Source of the DNA: Rhodospirillaceae bacterium UBA6219
Lineage (GTDB): Bacteria; Pseudomonadota; Alphaproteobacteria; Rhodospirillales; Magnetospirillaceae
Assembly (NCBI GenBank): GCA_002435715.1
Contig: DISD01000076.1
Location: 1-64,000, forward strand
Reading direction: 5' to 3'
DNA length: 64,000 nucleotides
The notes under the pieces were generated by a model. The model searched no databases and was not told the origin of the DNA. It saw only the letters and a list, made by a program, of their open reading frames with translations. This document shows positions 1 through 7,485 of the stretch, one piece after another. Made by a program: the position numbers and the translations under genes. Each line of letters begins with the position of its first letter. Within the stretch, counting starts at the first letter, position 1.

Positions 1-483
1 GACTGGCAGTGCGGCACCCTGCAGGTGGATTTCGTGCTGCCCGAACGCCTGGATGCCAGCTACACCGCCGAAGACGGCTCGCGTCGCCGCCCGGTCATGC
101 TGCACCGCGCCGTACTGGGCAGCTTCGAGCGTTTCATCGGCATCCTGATCGAAAACTTCGCCGGTCGTTTCCCGCTGTGGCTGGCCCCCACCCAGGTGGT
201 GGTGGCAACCATCGTGTCCGACGCCGACGAATACGCCCAACAAGTCGCCGCCAAGCTGAAGGCCGCCGGTCTGCGGGTGGAAACCGACCTTCGGAACGAA
301 AAGATCAACAAGAAGGTGGCCGAACATTCGGGGGCGAAAGTGCCGGTTCTGGTGGTGGTCGGCCGCCGCGAGGCGGAAGAAAACACCGTCGCGCTCCGCC
401 GATTGGGCAGCCAAGGTCAAGAATTTGTTGCGCTTGACCAAGCGCTTGCTACACTCGTAAATGAAGCCGCGTCTCCGGCCTGA
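1..483 (+). CDS. thrS: Threonyl-tRNA synthetase, C-terminal part (truncated by window start)
   Basis: This is the last 160 residues of ThrRS, which charges tRNA-Thr in the cytoplasm. The open frame runs in from base 1 without a start, so the 5' part lies outside the window. Visible are the end of the class II catalytic core (motif 3 region, ending in [19 protein letters not shown]) and then the anticodon-binding alpha/beta domain, with the conserved [10 protein letters not shown] segment and the late [18 protein letters not shown] segment. It lies upstream of infC, the order thrS-infC seen in many bacteria. Identification is firm; only the missing N-terminal TGS and editing domains cannot be checked. 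Confidence 0.96.
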   Translation, partial: DWQCGTLQVDFVLPERLDASYTAEDGSRRRPVMLHRAVLGSFERFIGILIENFAGRFPLWLAPTQVVVATIVSDADEYAQQVAAKLKAAGLRVETDLRNEKINKKVAEHSGAKVPVLVVVGRREAEENTVALRRLGSQGQEFVALDQALATLVNEAASPA

Positions 484-504
484 CCCCAGTGTCAGTCCGA
501 AACG

Positions 505-551
505 CGGATTTTCAAAAGAATCCGGGCCTGGAACCGCGGGGGTGACGCGGT
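505..551 (+). promoter_or_regulatory. Two stem-loops in the thrS-infC intergenic leader
   Basis: Two inverted repeats lie between thrS and infC: CGGATT/AATCCG at 505-510 and 519-524, and ACCGCG/CGCGGT at 533-538 and 546-551. Neither is followed by a T tract, so they look like leader structure or RNA-processing elements and not a strong terminator. Function is inferred from position only. Confidence 0.4.
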
Positions 552-590
552 AGTGCCCATATATGTGCTCGAACCGATGGAGAAGTTTTC

Positions 591-1127
591 ATAGCTAGGC
601 CGCCAATGCAGACGCCGCCCAAAAACGATGGGCCGCGCGTCAACCGAGAAATCGATGTCCGCTCCATTCGTCTGGTGGGTCCCGAGGGGGAAATGATCGG
701 GGTCGTGTCCTTGCGCGATGGGCTGATCATGGCCGAAGAGGCCGGTCTCGACCTGGTCGAGGTTTCTCCCAATGCCGACCCGCCGGTCTGCAAGATTCTG
801 GACTACGGCAAATTCAAGTACGAAGCCCAGAAGAAGAAGGCCGAGGCGAAGAAGAAGCAGAAGGTCATCGAGGTCAAGGAGATCAAGCTCCGCCCCAATA
901 TCGATGACAACGACTATGGCGTGAAGATGCGCGCCATGCGTAAGTTCCTGGAAGAAGGCGACAAGGTGAAGGTCACCCTGCGCTTCCGCGGCCGCGAATT
1001 GGCCCACCAGGATCTGGGCATGAAGGTGCTGGAACGCGTCCGTGACGACCTGGAAGACTTGGGCAAGATCGAGCAGATTCCCAAGATGGAAGGCCGTCAG
1101 ATGGTCATGGTCGTCGCCCCCAAATAA
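591..1127 (+). CDS. infC: Translation initiation factor IF-3, apparent AUA start
   Basis: IF-3 binds the 30S subunit, blocks premature 50S joining and checks the start codon. The protein shows the N-terminal domain ([20 protein letters not shown]), the lysine-rich linker and the C-terminal domain ending in [14 protein letters not shown]. The first ATG is at 606, but the frame extends upstream to ATA at 591, giving MARPPMQ at the N-terminus as in related IF-3 proteins. A Shine-Dalgarno GGAGAAG at 579-585 sits 5 bases before that ATA and is too far from the ATG. Rare AUU/AUA/AUC starts are known for infC and support autoregulation by IF-3. rpmI and rplT, often next, are absent here. Length from ATA is 178 aa. 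Confidence 0.93.
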   Translation: MARPPMQTPPKNDGPRVNREIDVRSIRLVGPEGEMIGVVSLRDGLIMAEEAGLDLVEVSPNADPPVCKILDYGKFKYEAQKKKAEAKKKQKVIEVKEIKLRPNIDDNDYGVKMRAMRKFLEEGDKVKVTLRFRGRELAHQDLGMKVLERVRDDLEDLGKIEQIPKMEGRQMVMVVAPK

Positions 1128-1220
1128 GGGCGAATTTTCCGGTTCGAGAGGGGTTGCGGAGATTGCGTCTTTACGCTAGTCTCCGCGCCTCGCCACCGAC
1201 CGGGGCGTTTCCTTTCTTGC

Positions 1221-1310
<90 letters not shown>

Positions 1311-1407
1311 TTTCACCAATGACTTAACCGTCATTCGAAGCGCATCAACGACCCCGCCCTAAGCCGGGCCGTTGCGCGTTTGGGCCGGTCATGGTCCGTC
1401 CCTTTCA

Positions 1408-1436
1408 TTGACAAAATCGCCTGACGCGCTTATTGT
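1408..1436 (+). promoter_or_regulatory. Sigma-70-like promoter for yjhX or a small RNA
   Basis: TTGACA at 1408-1413 and TATTGT at 1431-1436 are separated by 17 bases. This is one of the best consensus promoters in the window. Predicted transcription starts near 1443, giving about 170 nt of leader before the start codon at 1615. Confidence 0.65.
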
Positions 1437-1495
1437 GCGCATCACTTCCGTCCCCGCGTCCGTGTGGTTTATGTCAGAGATTGTCGTCCGTTCCT

Positions 1496-1571
1496 GACCT
1501 GATTGTTTAAAGCGTCAGGTCTGTTTCCCGTTCCCGCCCGATGCGGGACGAATGGCGTTGCGCGTTCGTCC
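1496..1571 (+). promoter_or_regulatory. Folded leader with overlapping stem-loops
   Basis: Three inverted repeats follow the promoter: GACCTGA/TCAGGTC (1496-1502 with 1515-1521), CCCGC/GCGGG (1533-1537 with 1543-1547) and GGACGAA/TTCGTCC (1546-1552 with 1565-1571). The second and third share bases 1546-1547, so they cannot both form completely. No known riboswitch class was recognised. Confidence 0.45.
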
Positions 1572-1614
1572 GTATAGCGCGGGAAGTGTTGGACCGAAAC
1601 GGACATATCCCATC

Positions 1615-1875
1615 ATGAACATCAATCGCTGTGACCAGCGCGTCTTGCACGCTCTGGCACAAGGCGGCCTGATCCGGCTGTTCCGCGACGCTTGCGGAAA
1701 GGTGATCGAGGTCGAGTGCCTCAATCGTGACGGCTGGCGTCTCAGCCCGTTTGATATCGAGGATTTCAAGCGCCTGAAACGCCGCCGTCTGATCTCGTCA
1801 CGGGCCAGCGGCCCGTATCGCATCACTCGGCTGGGTTTGGCCGCGGTACGGCCGCAATTGGACAATTGTCTTTAA
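1615..1875 (+). CDS. YjhX family protein (putative toxin family)
   Basis: An 86-aa basic protein matching the YjhX/UPF0386 family end to end: N-terminal MNINRCDQRVLHALAQGG, central VIEVECLNRDGW, and the hallmark C-terminus PYRITRLGLAAVRPQLDN. E. coli YjhX is described as the toxin of a YjhX-YjhQ pair, YjhQ being an acetyltransferase-like antitoxin. No acetyltransferase gene lies nearby, so this copy is an orphan and toxicity is not assured. The ATG at 1615 fits the family length; an in-frame ATG at 1552 would add 21 residues foreign to the family. Its TAA overlaps the convergent glycosyltransferase stop. Confidence 0.85.
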   Translation: MNINRCDQRVLHALAQGGLIRLFRDACGKVIEVECLNRDGWRLSPFDIEDFKRLKRRRLISSRASGPYRITRLGLAAVRPQLDNCL

Positions 1876-2816
1876 ACAGGGTGGCGGGCCTCGCCCGCCA
1901 CCATTTCCGCCACCTTGTCCATGACGGTGGAGGCCGGCAAATCGCCCAGATCGGCCTGGCACAGAATCGCCACCCGGCCGCGCGGGGCACAAAGTTCAGG
2001 ATTGCTGTCGGCTGAAAACAACACCAACGAAGACGCACCGGCGGCGGCGGCCAGATGCATGGGCCCGGTGTCGTTGCCCACCGCCAACAACGCCTGTCGT
2101 CCCAGCCCCAGAATGTCCAGGAAGCCGGTCTGCCCGGCCAGGGATCGAGCCTGTGGACAGGCGGCGACGATGGTGTCGATGGCCCCCTGTTCCTTGTCGG
2201 TCCCCAACACCACCGGAATCACGCCCCGTTCCGCCAGCCATTGGGCCAGTTGACCGAAATGGGCGGCGGGCCAGCGCTTGGCCGGCCGATGCGGCGCCCC
2301 ACCGGGGCACAGCAGGGCATAAGGATGGGGCAATCCGAACCGCGACAGATCGGCCTCGGTCCACGACAGATCAGGGCTGGGCACGTTTTCAATGCCGGCC
2401 ATGGCCAATTGCTCGGCCTGACGGTCGATGGTGTGCATGAAATCGCGACGCGGATTGGCGTGGGGATGCGAACAACCCTTGGCGATACCCGACCATTCCA
2501 CCCCCGCCCCCAGCAGGCGGAAATACCAGCCCGAGCGGTCCGAGGTCTGCAGGTCGTAGACCCGAGTGAAACGCCCAGCCCGCAGTTTGGAACGCAGCGC
2601 CGCCACCTTGCCCAACTGCCACAGCCGGGGTTTGTCATCCACCCATACATGGTCGAAATAGGGCGAGGCCACCGCCATCTCGGCAAAGGGTTTGGTGGTC
2701 AACAGGGTGATCTCGGAATCCGGATGATGGGCGCGGATGGCGGCGAAAGGTCCGAAGGCCTGGACGAAATCGCCCAAGGCCCCCAATTTGACCACCAGGA
2801 TGCGCTGGCCGCTCAC
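1872..2816 (-). CDS. Glycosyltransferase family 9 (heptosyltransferase-like)
   Basis: A GT9-family protein of about 314 aa, the class that adds heptose or related sugars to the lipopolysaccharide core from nucleotide-activated donors on the cytoplasmic face. It has the N-terminal RILVVKLGALGDFVQAFGP motif, the mid CPGGAPHRPAKRWPAAHF segment and the C-terminal donor-site motif VGNDTGPMHLAAA. The GTG at 2816 overlaps the upstream stop as GTGA and places the GT9 motif right at the N-terminus; an ATG at 2840 would add eight residues. It is translationally coupled to the GT4 gene. The exact sugar cannot be told from sequence. Confidence 0.87.
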   Translation of the reverse strand: MSGQRILVVKLGALGDFVQAFGPFAAIRAHHPDSEITLLTTKPFAEMAVASPYFDHVWVDDKPRLWQLGKVAALRSKLRAGRFTRVYDLQTSDRSGWYFRLLGAGVEWSGIAKGCSHPHANPRRDFMHTIDRQAEQLAMAGIENVPSPDLSWTEADLSRFGLPHPYALLCPGGAPHRPAKRWPAAHFGQLAQWLAERGVIPVVLGTDKEQGAIDTIVAACPQARSLAGQTGFLDILGLGRQALLAVGNDTGPMHLAAAAGASSLVLFSADSNPELCAPRGRVAILCQADLGDLPASTVMDKVAEMVAGEARHPV

Positions 2817-4039
2817 GCCTGCTCCGGGTCGATCAGCCATTCCTGTTTGGCCACCGCCGGTTCACCGGACAGGATTTCGGCGTAAACCTGCAACGTCTTG
2901 GCGCACATGGTTTCCTTGGTGAAATTGGCGCGGATGAAGGCTTGGCCCAATTCGGCCATGCGGGCCCGTTCTTCCAGCGACAAATCCAGGAAACGGCCGA
3001 TCGCGTCGGCCAACGAGCGCGGATCGTCGGGGCTGACCAGCCAACCGGTACGGCCCGCCAGCACGTTTTCGCGCGGACCACCGTGATCGGTGGCGATCAC
3101 TGGGCGACCCATGGCCTGGGCCTCGACGACGACGCGACCAAAGGCTTCCGGATCGGTCGATGCCGACACCACCACGTCGGTCAGCATGTATGCCGCCGGC
3201 ATGTCGCTGCATTCGTCGACGATATGAACCACATGGGTCAGATCGCGGCGCTTGATCAGATCGACCAGTTCCTGGCGATAGCCGACCCGTCCCTGGTCGG
3301 AACCGACCAGCAGACAACGCACGTCGTGGCGCCCCAGCAGGGCCAAAGCCTCGATCAACACGCGCTGGCCCTTCCAGCGGGTCAAGCGGCCGGGCAGCAT
3401 GATGACCGGATAACCGTCGGGCAGACGCCAGCGATTGGCCAATTGGATGATGCGTTCCTGGCTGACCCGGTTGGGGTCGAACTTGGCCAGGTCGACCCCG
3501 CGATGGATGACACGGATGCGTTCGGCGGCCAGACCATAGATGCGGCGCGCATGTTCGGCGATGAATTCGGAAATGGCGATCACCCGCTCGCCCTTGACCA
3601 TCACCGAATTGTACCAATGCTTGAAGCCGAAGCCGCCCAGATTGTAGGTGCCATGGAAGGTGGTCATGAAATGGGCGCCGGCACGGTTGGCGGCGGCCAG
3701 GGCCGACCAGGCCGGAGCGCGCGAACGGGCATGGACGATGTCGACGCCGTGTTCGCGGATCACCGCTTCCAGCTTTTTCACATTGGCCCGCATGACCAAC
3801 GGATTCTTGGACGCCAGCGGCAATTCCACATGCACCGCCCCGGCGCGGATCAATTCGCGCACCATGGGGCCGCCTTGTGACGCCACCACCGCTTTCCAGC
3901 CGGCTTCGCACAGGGCCTGGGCGACCTCGACGGTGCCGCGTTCGACGCCCCCGGTGACCAAAGCGGGCAGAACTTGCAGAACGACCGGTTGACGGCCGGC
4001 GGCGGACAGGGCATCGATGGGGGCGTTGGTTTCCGACAT
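2813..4039 (-). CDS. Glycosyltransferase family 4 (group 1)
   Basis: A GT-B fold glycosyltransferase of 408 aa, probably in lipopolysaccharide core or other surface glycan synthesis with the downstream GT9. The N-terminal acceptor domain opens with LQVLPALVTGGVERGTVEVA and carries DIVHARSRAPAW. The C-terminal donor domain has MLPGRLTRWKGQRVLIEAL and the EX7E-type segment STDPEAFGRVVVEAQAMGRPVIATDHGG. The start at 4039 (MSETNAPID) is preferred: the frame reaches 4132, but that would run into the divergent hydrolase gene. Only 16 bases separate the two divergent starts, so the promoters must overlap the genes. Confidence 0.88.
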   Translation of the reverse strand: MSETNAPIDALSAAGRQPVVLQVLPALVTGGVERGTVEVAQALCEAGWKAVVASQGGPMVRELIRAGAVHVELPLASKNPLVMRANVKKLEAVIREHGVDIVHARSRAPAWSALAAANRAGAHFMTTFHGTYNLGGFGFKHWYNSVMVKGERVIAISEFIAEHARRIYGLAAERIRVIHRGVDLAKFDPNRVSQERIIQLANRWRLPDGYPVIMLPGRLTRWKGQRVLIEALALLGRHDVRCLLVGSDQGRVGYRQELVDLIKRRDLTHVVHIVDECSDMPAAYMLTDVVVSASTDPEAFGRVVVEAQAMGRPVIATDHGGPRENVLAGRTGWLVSPDDPRSLADAIGRFLDLSLEERARMAELGQAFIRANFTKETMCAKTLQVYAEILSGEPAVAKQEWLIDPEQA

Positions 4040-4055
4040 GGATTGGGACAAGCTG

Positions 4056-4823
4056 ATGACCAAGGTTGAAGGCGGCGGGATATTATCACGCACTGACGGC
4101 GCGTCCATGGCATACCATCGCTTGGAAGGCAAGAGTCCTGGAATTGTCTTCCTGCATGGCTTTCATTCCGACATGGAAGGCGGCAAGGCTTTGGCCTTGG
4201 AAGAATTGTGCCGCACCCAGGGCCGCGCCTTTCTGCGCTTTGATTTGTTCGGCCACGGCAAAAGCTCGGGCAAGGTGGAAGACGGCTCGATCAGCCGCTG
4301 GGCCGACGACGCCACCGCAATCTTGGACGAGCTGACCGACGGGCCGCAAATCCTGGTGGGGTCCAGCCTGGGCGGCTGGATCGCCCTGTTGACCGCACTG
4401 CGCCGCCGCGACCGGGTGGTGGGCCTGGTGGGGGTCGCCGCCGCCCCCGACTTCACCGAAGATTTGATGTGGGCCGACTTCACCGCCGAACAGCGCCGCG
4501 ACCTGCTGGAAAAGGGCGAGGTGGTGCTGCCCAATTGCTATGAGCCGGAAAATCCCTGGACCGTGCCGCGCCTGTTGATCGAGGACGGCCGCAACAATCT
4601 GTTGCTGCGCGACACCATCAATTTGTTCTGCCCGGTGCGGCTGATCCAGGGACAAAAGGACGACGACGTGCCGTGGCGGACGGCGCTGAAGATCGCCGAT
4701 TGCCTGGCGTCCGACGACGTCGAAATCACCTTGGTCAAGGATGGCGACCACCGTCTGTCGCGCGACCACGACCTGGCCCGGCTGTGCGACGTGGTGGCCA
4801 AGCTGGTGGCCGGGCTGCCGTGA
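4056..4823 (+). CDS. Alpha/beta hydrolase, ABHD10-like
   Basis: A cytoplasmic alpha/beta hydrolase of 255 aa. Visible are the strand before the oxyanion loop (GIVFLHGFHSDMEGGKA), LRFDLFGHGKSSG, the nucleophile elbow GSSLGGW (Ser), an acid candidate in QGQKDDDVPW and the catalytic His in DGDHRLSRDHD. The pattern resembles ABHD10-type (thio)esterases; the natural substrate is not known. ATG at 4056 is used; ATG at 4107 is an alternative that keeps the whole domain. The stop overlaps the next start (GTGA). Confidence 0.82.
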   Translation: MTKVEGGGILSRTDGASMAYHRLEGKSPGIVFLHGFHSDMEGGKALALEELCRTQGRAFLRFDLFGHGKSSGKVEDGSISRWADDATAILDELTDGPQILVGSSLGGWIALLTALRRRDRVVGLVGVAAAPDFTEDLMWADFTAEQRRDLLEKGEVVLPNCYEPENPWTVPRLLIEDGRNNLLLRDTINLFCPVRLIQGQKDDDVPWRTALKIADCLASDDVEITLVKDGDHRLSRDHDLARLCDVVAKLVAGLP

Positions 4824-5752
4824 ACACGGATTTCTTCAAGCGAACGGCCCTGGCGGACAGTTTCGCCCAAGCCGGCTTGGTGGCGGTCGACATCGGATCT
4901 CGCGGCGGGTTCGACCCGGAATTGCTGCCCATCGCCTGGGCGGTGGACGGCATCGGCTTTGAACCCGAGCCCCAGGCTTTCAGCCAATTACAAAGCTTGT
5001 CGCCGGCGCCTTGGCATTCGGTGACCTGGCTGCCCTTCGCGGTGGGCGCCGAAAACGGCCCCGCCACGTTGTGGGTGCCGCCCGACCCGGTGGGGGCCTC
5101 GTTGCTGGAACATGATCCGGCCGTCGGCGAACGTTTCGGCCTGTCGCATCTGACCAGCGATTGCCGCCCTATCACCGTCGAGACCCTGACCCTGGACAAG
5201 GCCCTGGAGGGACACCGACAACCCGATTACCTGAAGCTGGATGTGGAAGGGGCGGAACTGTCCATCTTGCAAGCAGCGCCTGCTTCTTTGTCGTCCTGCG
5301 TGGCGATCAAGGCGGAGGCGTCATTTATCGCCGCCCGAAAGCACCAGCCGGTCGCGGCCGACATGGACGTCTTCCTGCGCGACCATGGCTTCGAACTGAT
5401 GGACATCATCCGCCCCATGCGCTGGCGATCCCATCCCGTCGCCCCCCATCCGTATTCCTGGCGGGGCGAGCCGGCCTATTCCAAGGGCCAGATCGGCCAA
5501 TGCGACCTGCTGTATTTCCGCCATCCCCAGGCCATGGCCAACCATAAGCAAAGCCTGAAAGCCGGATTGGTGGCGGCCGCCCTGGGGTATTTCGACCGTG
5601 CTTTGCCACTGCTGACGGCGGCCGGCCTTCCCGCTGCCCACGTGACCCGGGCATCGCGCCGCTTCGGCCGCCAAGTGGCGATCGGCTCCATCCGCCGTCA
5701 CCTCCGCGATCTGGTGCCGTTGCTGCGCTCGCTGGTGGGGGGCATTCCCTAG
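4820..5752 (+). CDS. FkbM family methyltransferase
   Basis: An SAM-dependent O-methyltransferase of the FkbM family, 310 aa, commonly involved in modifying surface polysaccharide or other glycans. The SAM site is seen in VAVDIGSRGGFDPELLP and GFEPEPQAFSQL, and the family signature in DYLKLDVEGAELSILQA. The GTG at 4820 overlaps the hydrolase stop and is preferred over the longer frame from 4673, which would overlap the hydrolase by 150 bases. Position next to glycosyltransferases fits a glycan role, but the methyl acceptor is unknown. Its TAG shares CTAG with the convergent amidohydrolase stop. Confidence 0.85.
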   Translation: MNTDFFKRTALADSFAQAGLVAVDIGSRGGFDPELLPIAWAVDGIGFEPEPQAFSQLQSLSPAPWHSVTWLPFAVGAENGPATLWVPPDPVGASLLEHDPAVGERFGLSHLTSDCRPITVETLTLDKALEGHRQPDYLKLDVEGAELSILQAAPASLSSCVAIKAEASFIAARKHQPVAADMDVFLRDHGFELMDIIRPMRWRSHPVAPHPYSWRGEPAYSKGQIGQCDLLYFRHPQAMANHKQSLKAGLVAAALGYFDRALPLLTAAGLPAAHVTRASRRFGRQVAIGSIRRHLRDLVPLLRSLVGGIP

Positions 5753-6786
5753 ATCGGCAAATCCTCGCCATACAACAATTTCCACGCCGATTTGTAGGCG
5801 ACGATCTCGGCCAGGGCCGAAGGCAGGTCGCCCAGGAAGTCCCGCAGGTTGCGGCTCCACGAATTCAGCCGGTCCATGCGGTCGCCGCCGATGTCCAAGG
5901 CGGCCAGGAAACGATAAGGATGGGCAGCGATGACCCGGCGCCAGCCATCGCGCTCGGCCCAATAATGGGCATGACGCTCGCCGCTGAGCTGGTACACCCC
6001 GTCCGGACCACCGAAAGCGGTATCCACGTAGAGATTGGGAAAACGTTCCAGCAAGCCGCGCAGGTAATCGGGACCATAGGATAGAGCCCGTCCCCCATAA
6101 CGGATTTGGGCGAAATGGCACCAGATGACCTTGGCGCCGGGATAACGCGCCAACATGGTTTCCAAGGGCGGCAGCAAGACGTCCTCGATCTCGTAATGGA
6201 TCTGGAATGCCAACCCGGTGTGCTGCGCGGTGGCGAACAGATGTTCGCCCAAGGGACCGTCGATGGGGATGTTGACATCGCGGAACAGCTCGCCGCGTTC
6301 AACCTGACGCGGCGACGGATAATGGCGGAATTCGAATTCCCCCATCAGAGCATAGCGGCCGGTGGCCAAGGCGGCGTCCTGGTCTTCCAGGAATTGTTGG
6401 GGAGACTTGGTCCAGGCAGGGTGAACCCCGCCATTGCCCACCGGCAGGAAATGATCCGGGTAGTCGCGGACCAGATCCAGGCAATGGTCGCTCCACCGAT
6501 TGGTTTCGGAATAGGCCTTGCCCGGCATGTCCACCGACAGCGCCATGACGGCGATGCCGTTGTCGTCCATGCCGCGCACGAAGCTGGGCACATCGATCCG
6601 ATAGGGGTTGTACGAGCTTTCGATGTCGATGATCGGCAGCACCCCCTGGGCCTTGATGGCGCCGATACGACGCAGATATCCCTGGCGCAAAGGGGCCAGG
6701 ACCGCAGCCGCGTCCCCGGCACGAGCCCGCCCGCCGACCAGCGTCAGCGCCGACATCCCCGCCAGGAATTGGCGGCGGTTGATCAT
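5749..6786 (-). CDS. Tat-exported amidohydrolase family protein
   Basis: A 345-aa protein of the amidohydrolase-2-like (metal-dependent TIM barrel) group. The N-terminus NRRQFLAGMSALTLVGGRARAG is a twin-arginine signal, so it folds before export to the periplasm. The barrel contains PIIDIESSYNPY, FQIHYEIEDVLLPPLETMLARYPGAKVIWCHF, LYVDTAF and a late ALDIGGDRMD, the usual places for metal and acid ligands, but the classical HxH near the N-terminus is replaced (IDIES). Substrate is unknown. The start at 6786 is set by the signal peptide and by the ATGA overlap with the upstream exported-protein gene. Confidence 0.78.
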   Translation of the reverse strand: MINRRQFLAGMSALTLVGGRARAGDAAAVLAPLRQGYLRRIGAIKAQGVLPIIDIESSYNPYRIDVPSFVRGMDDNGIAVMALSVDMPGKAYSETNRWSDHCLDLVRDYPDHFLPVGNGGVHPAWTKSPQQFLEDQDAALATGRYALMGEFEFRHYPSPRQVERGELFRDVNIPIDGPLGEHLFATAQHTGLAFQIHYEIEDVLLPPLETMLARYPGAKVIWCHFAQIRYGGRALSYGPDYLRGLLERFPNLYVDTAFGGPDGVYQLSGERHAHYWAERDGWRRVIAAHPYRFLAALDIGGDRMDRLNSWSRNLRDFLGDLPSALAEIVAYKSAWKLLYGEDLPI

Positions 6787-7346
6787 GGCGCCCCGTCCCG
6801 GCAGGGACGCCGGGGATCGCTGGTGTCGCACAAATCGATGGCATCGGCGAATTCCCGCCATTGCAACAACTCGTCGCCGGGCACCGGCACCTGACCGGTG
6901 GCGAAGGGGGCGCCGCGCCACATGCGGCTGACCACATAGAACGCTTCGGCACCGCGAATGGCGAAATGCATGACATAGGTGCCGCGTCCGTCACCCTTGT
7001 ACTTACCGCAGGCGATGGTGCGCGACCCTGCCGCGCGCCCCGCCACCAAACCCAGGCTGGCCGGCCCGGCGGCAGCCGCGTCGCAGACCGGCGCCGTCTT
7101 TTCCACCGCCTGGTCCAGGAAATCCTTCACCGTCAGCGGCACACCCCGAAAGGCCTGCACGGTGATGCGCCGGGTCCAGGCTTCGGCGGTTTCTGTCGCC
7201 GGAATCAATTCAGTGGCTTGCCCCGCCTTGTCGGTCACCGAGCTGAGGACTTTCCAATCGGGCAGTTGCGGCACTTGCAGACGTTCCGCCGCCAAGGACG
7301 GTTGAATGACCAGGAAAAAGGCGAGACTGGGCAGGATGCGGCGCAT
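6783..7346 (-). CDS. Exported protein of unknown function
   Basis: A 187-aa protein with a clear Sec signal peptide (MRRILPSLAFFLVIQPSLAAE). The mature part has three cysteines that could form disulphides in the periplasm (near CDAAAAG, IACGKYKG and DLCDTSDP) and an FYVVSRMWRG segment. No family was recognised. It is translationally coupled (ATGA) to the Tat-exported amidohydrolase, so the two probably act together in the periplasm. The start at 7346 is chosen because it begins the signal peptide; the frame extends 16 codons further upstream. Confidence 0.7.
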   Translation of the reverse strand: MRRILPSLAFFLVIQPSLAAERLQVPQLPDWKVLSSVTDKAGQATELIPATETAEAWTRRITVQAFRGVPLTVKDFLDQAVEKTAPVCDAAAAGPASLGLVAGRAAGSRTIACGKYKGDGRGTYVMHFAIRGAEAFYVVSRMWRGAPFATGQVPVPGDELLQWREFADAIDLCDTSDPRRPCRDGAP

Positions 7347-7427
7347 GGTGACCCCCATTGACGCCCCCAGCCTAACCGGGGCCGGGTTAAGCAACCATGA
7401 GCAACGCCTGTTTTGGGTACACCAACC

Positions 7428-7457
7428 TTGACCGGACGACGACGCAGCGCATATAAA
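7428..7457 (+). promoter_or_regulatory. Promoter of the HlyD/DHA2 efflux operon
   Basis: TTGACC at 7428-7433 and TATAAA at 7452-7457 with an 18-base spacer, 28 bases before the HlyD start codon. The predicted transcription start falls inside or just after the palindrome at 7458-7472. Confidence 0.65.
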
Positions 7458-7472
7458 ACTGAACCGTTCAGT
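7458..7472 (+). promoter_or_regulatory. Perfect 15-bp palindrome, probable repressor operator
   Basis: ACTGAAC-C-GTTCAGT is a perfect inverted repeat placed directly after the -10 box. The form is typical of TetR-family operators of efflux pumps. No TetR gene is adjacent, so the regulator must be encoded elsewhere. Confidence 0.6.
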
Positions 7473-7485
7473 TCAGGTTGCCGTC

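Larger units (their letters stand above)
1311..1614 (+). other. Intergenic stretch between tRNA-Ser and yjhX
   Basis: About 300 bases without a convincing reading frame. It contains one strong sigma-70-like promoter (1408-1436) and a run of stem-loops (1496-1571), listed separately. The most likely content is the untranslated leader of the YjhX-family gene; an independent small RNA is possible. Confidence 0.5.
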
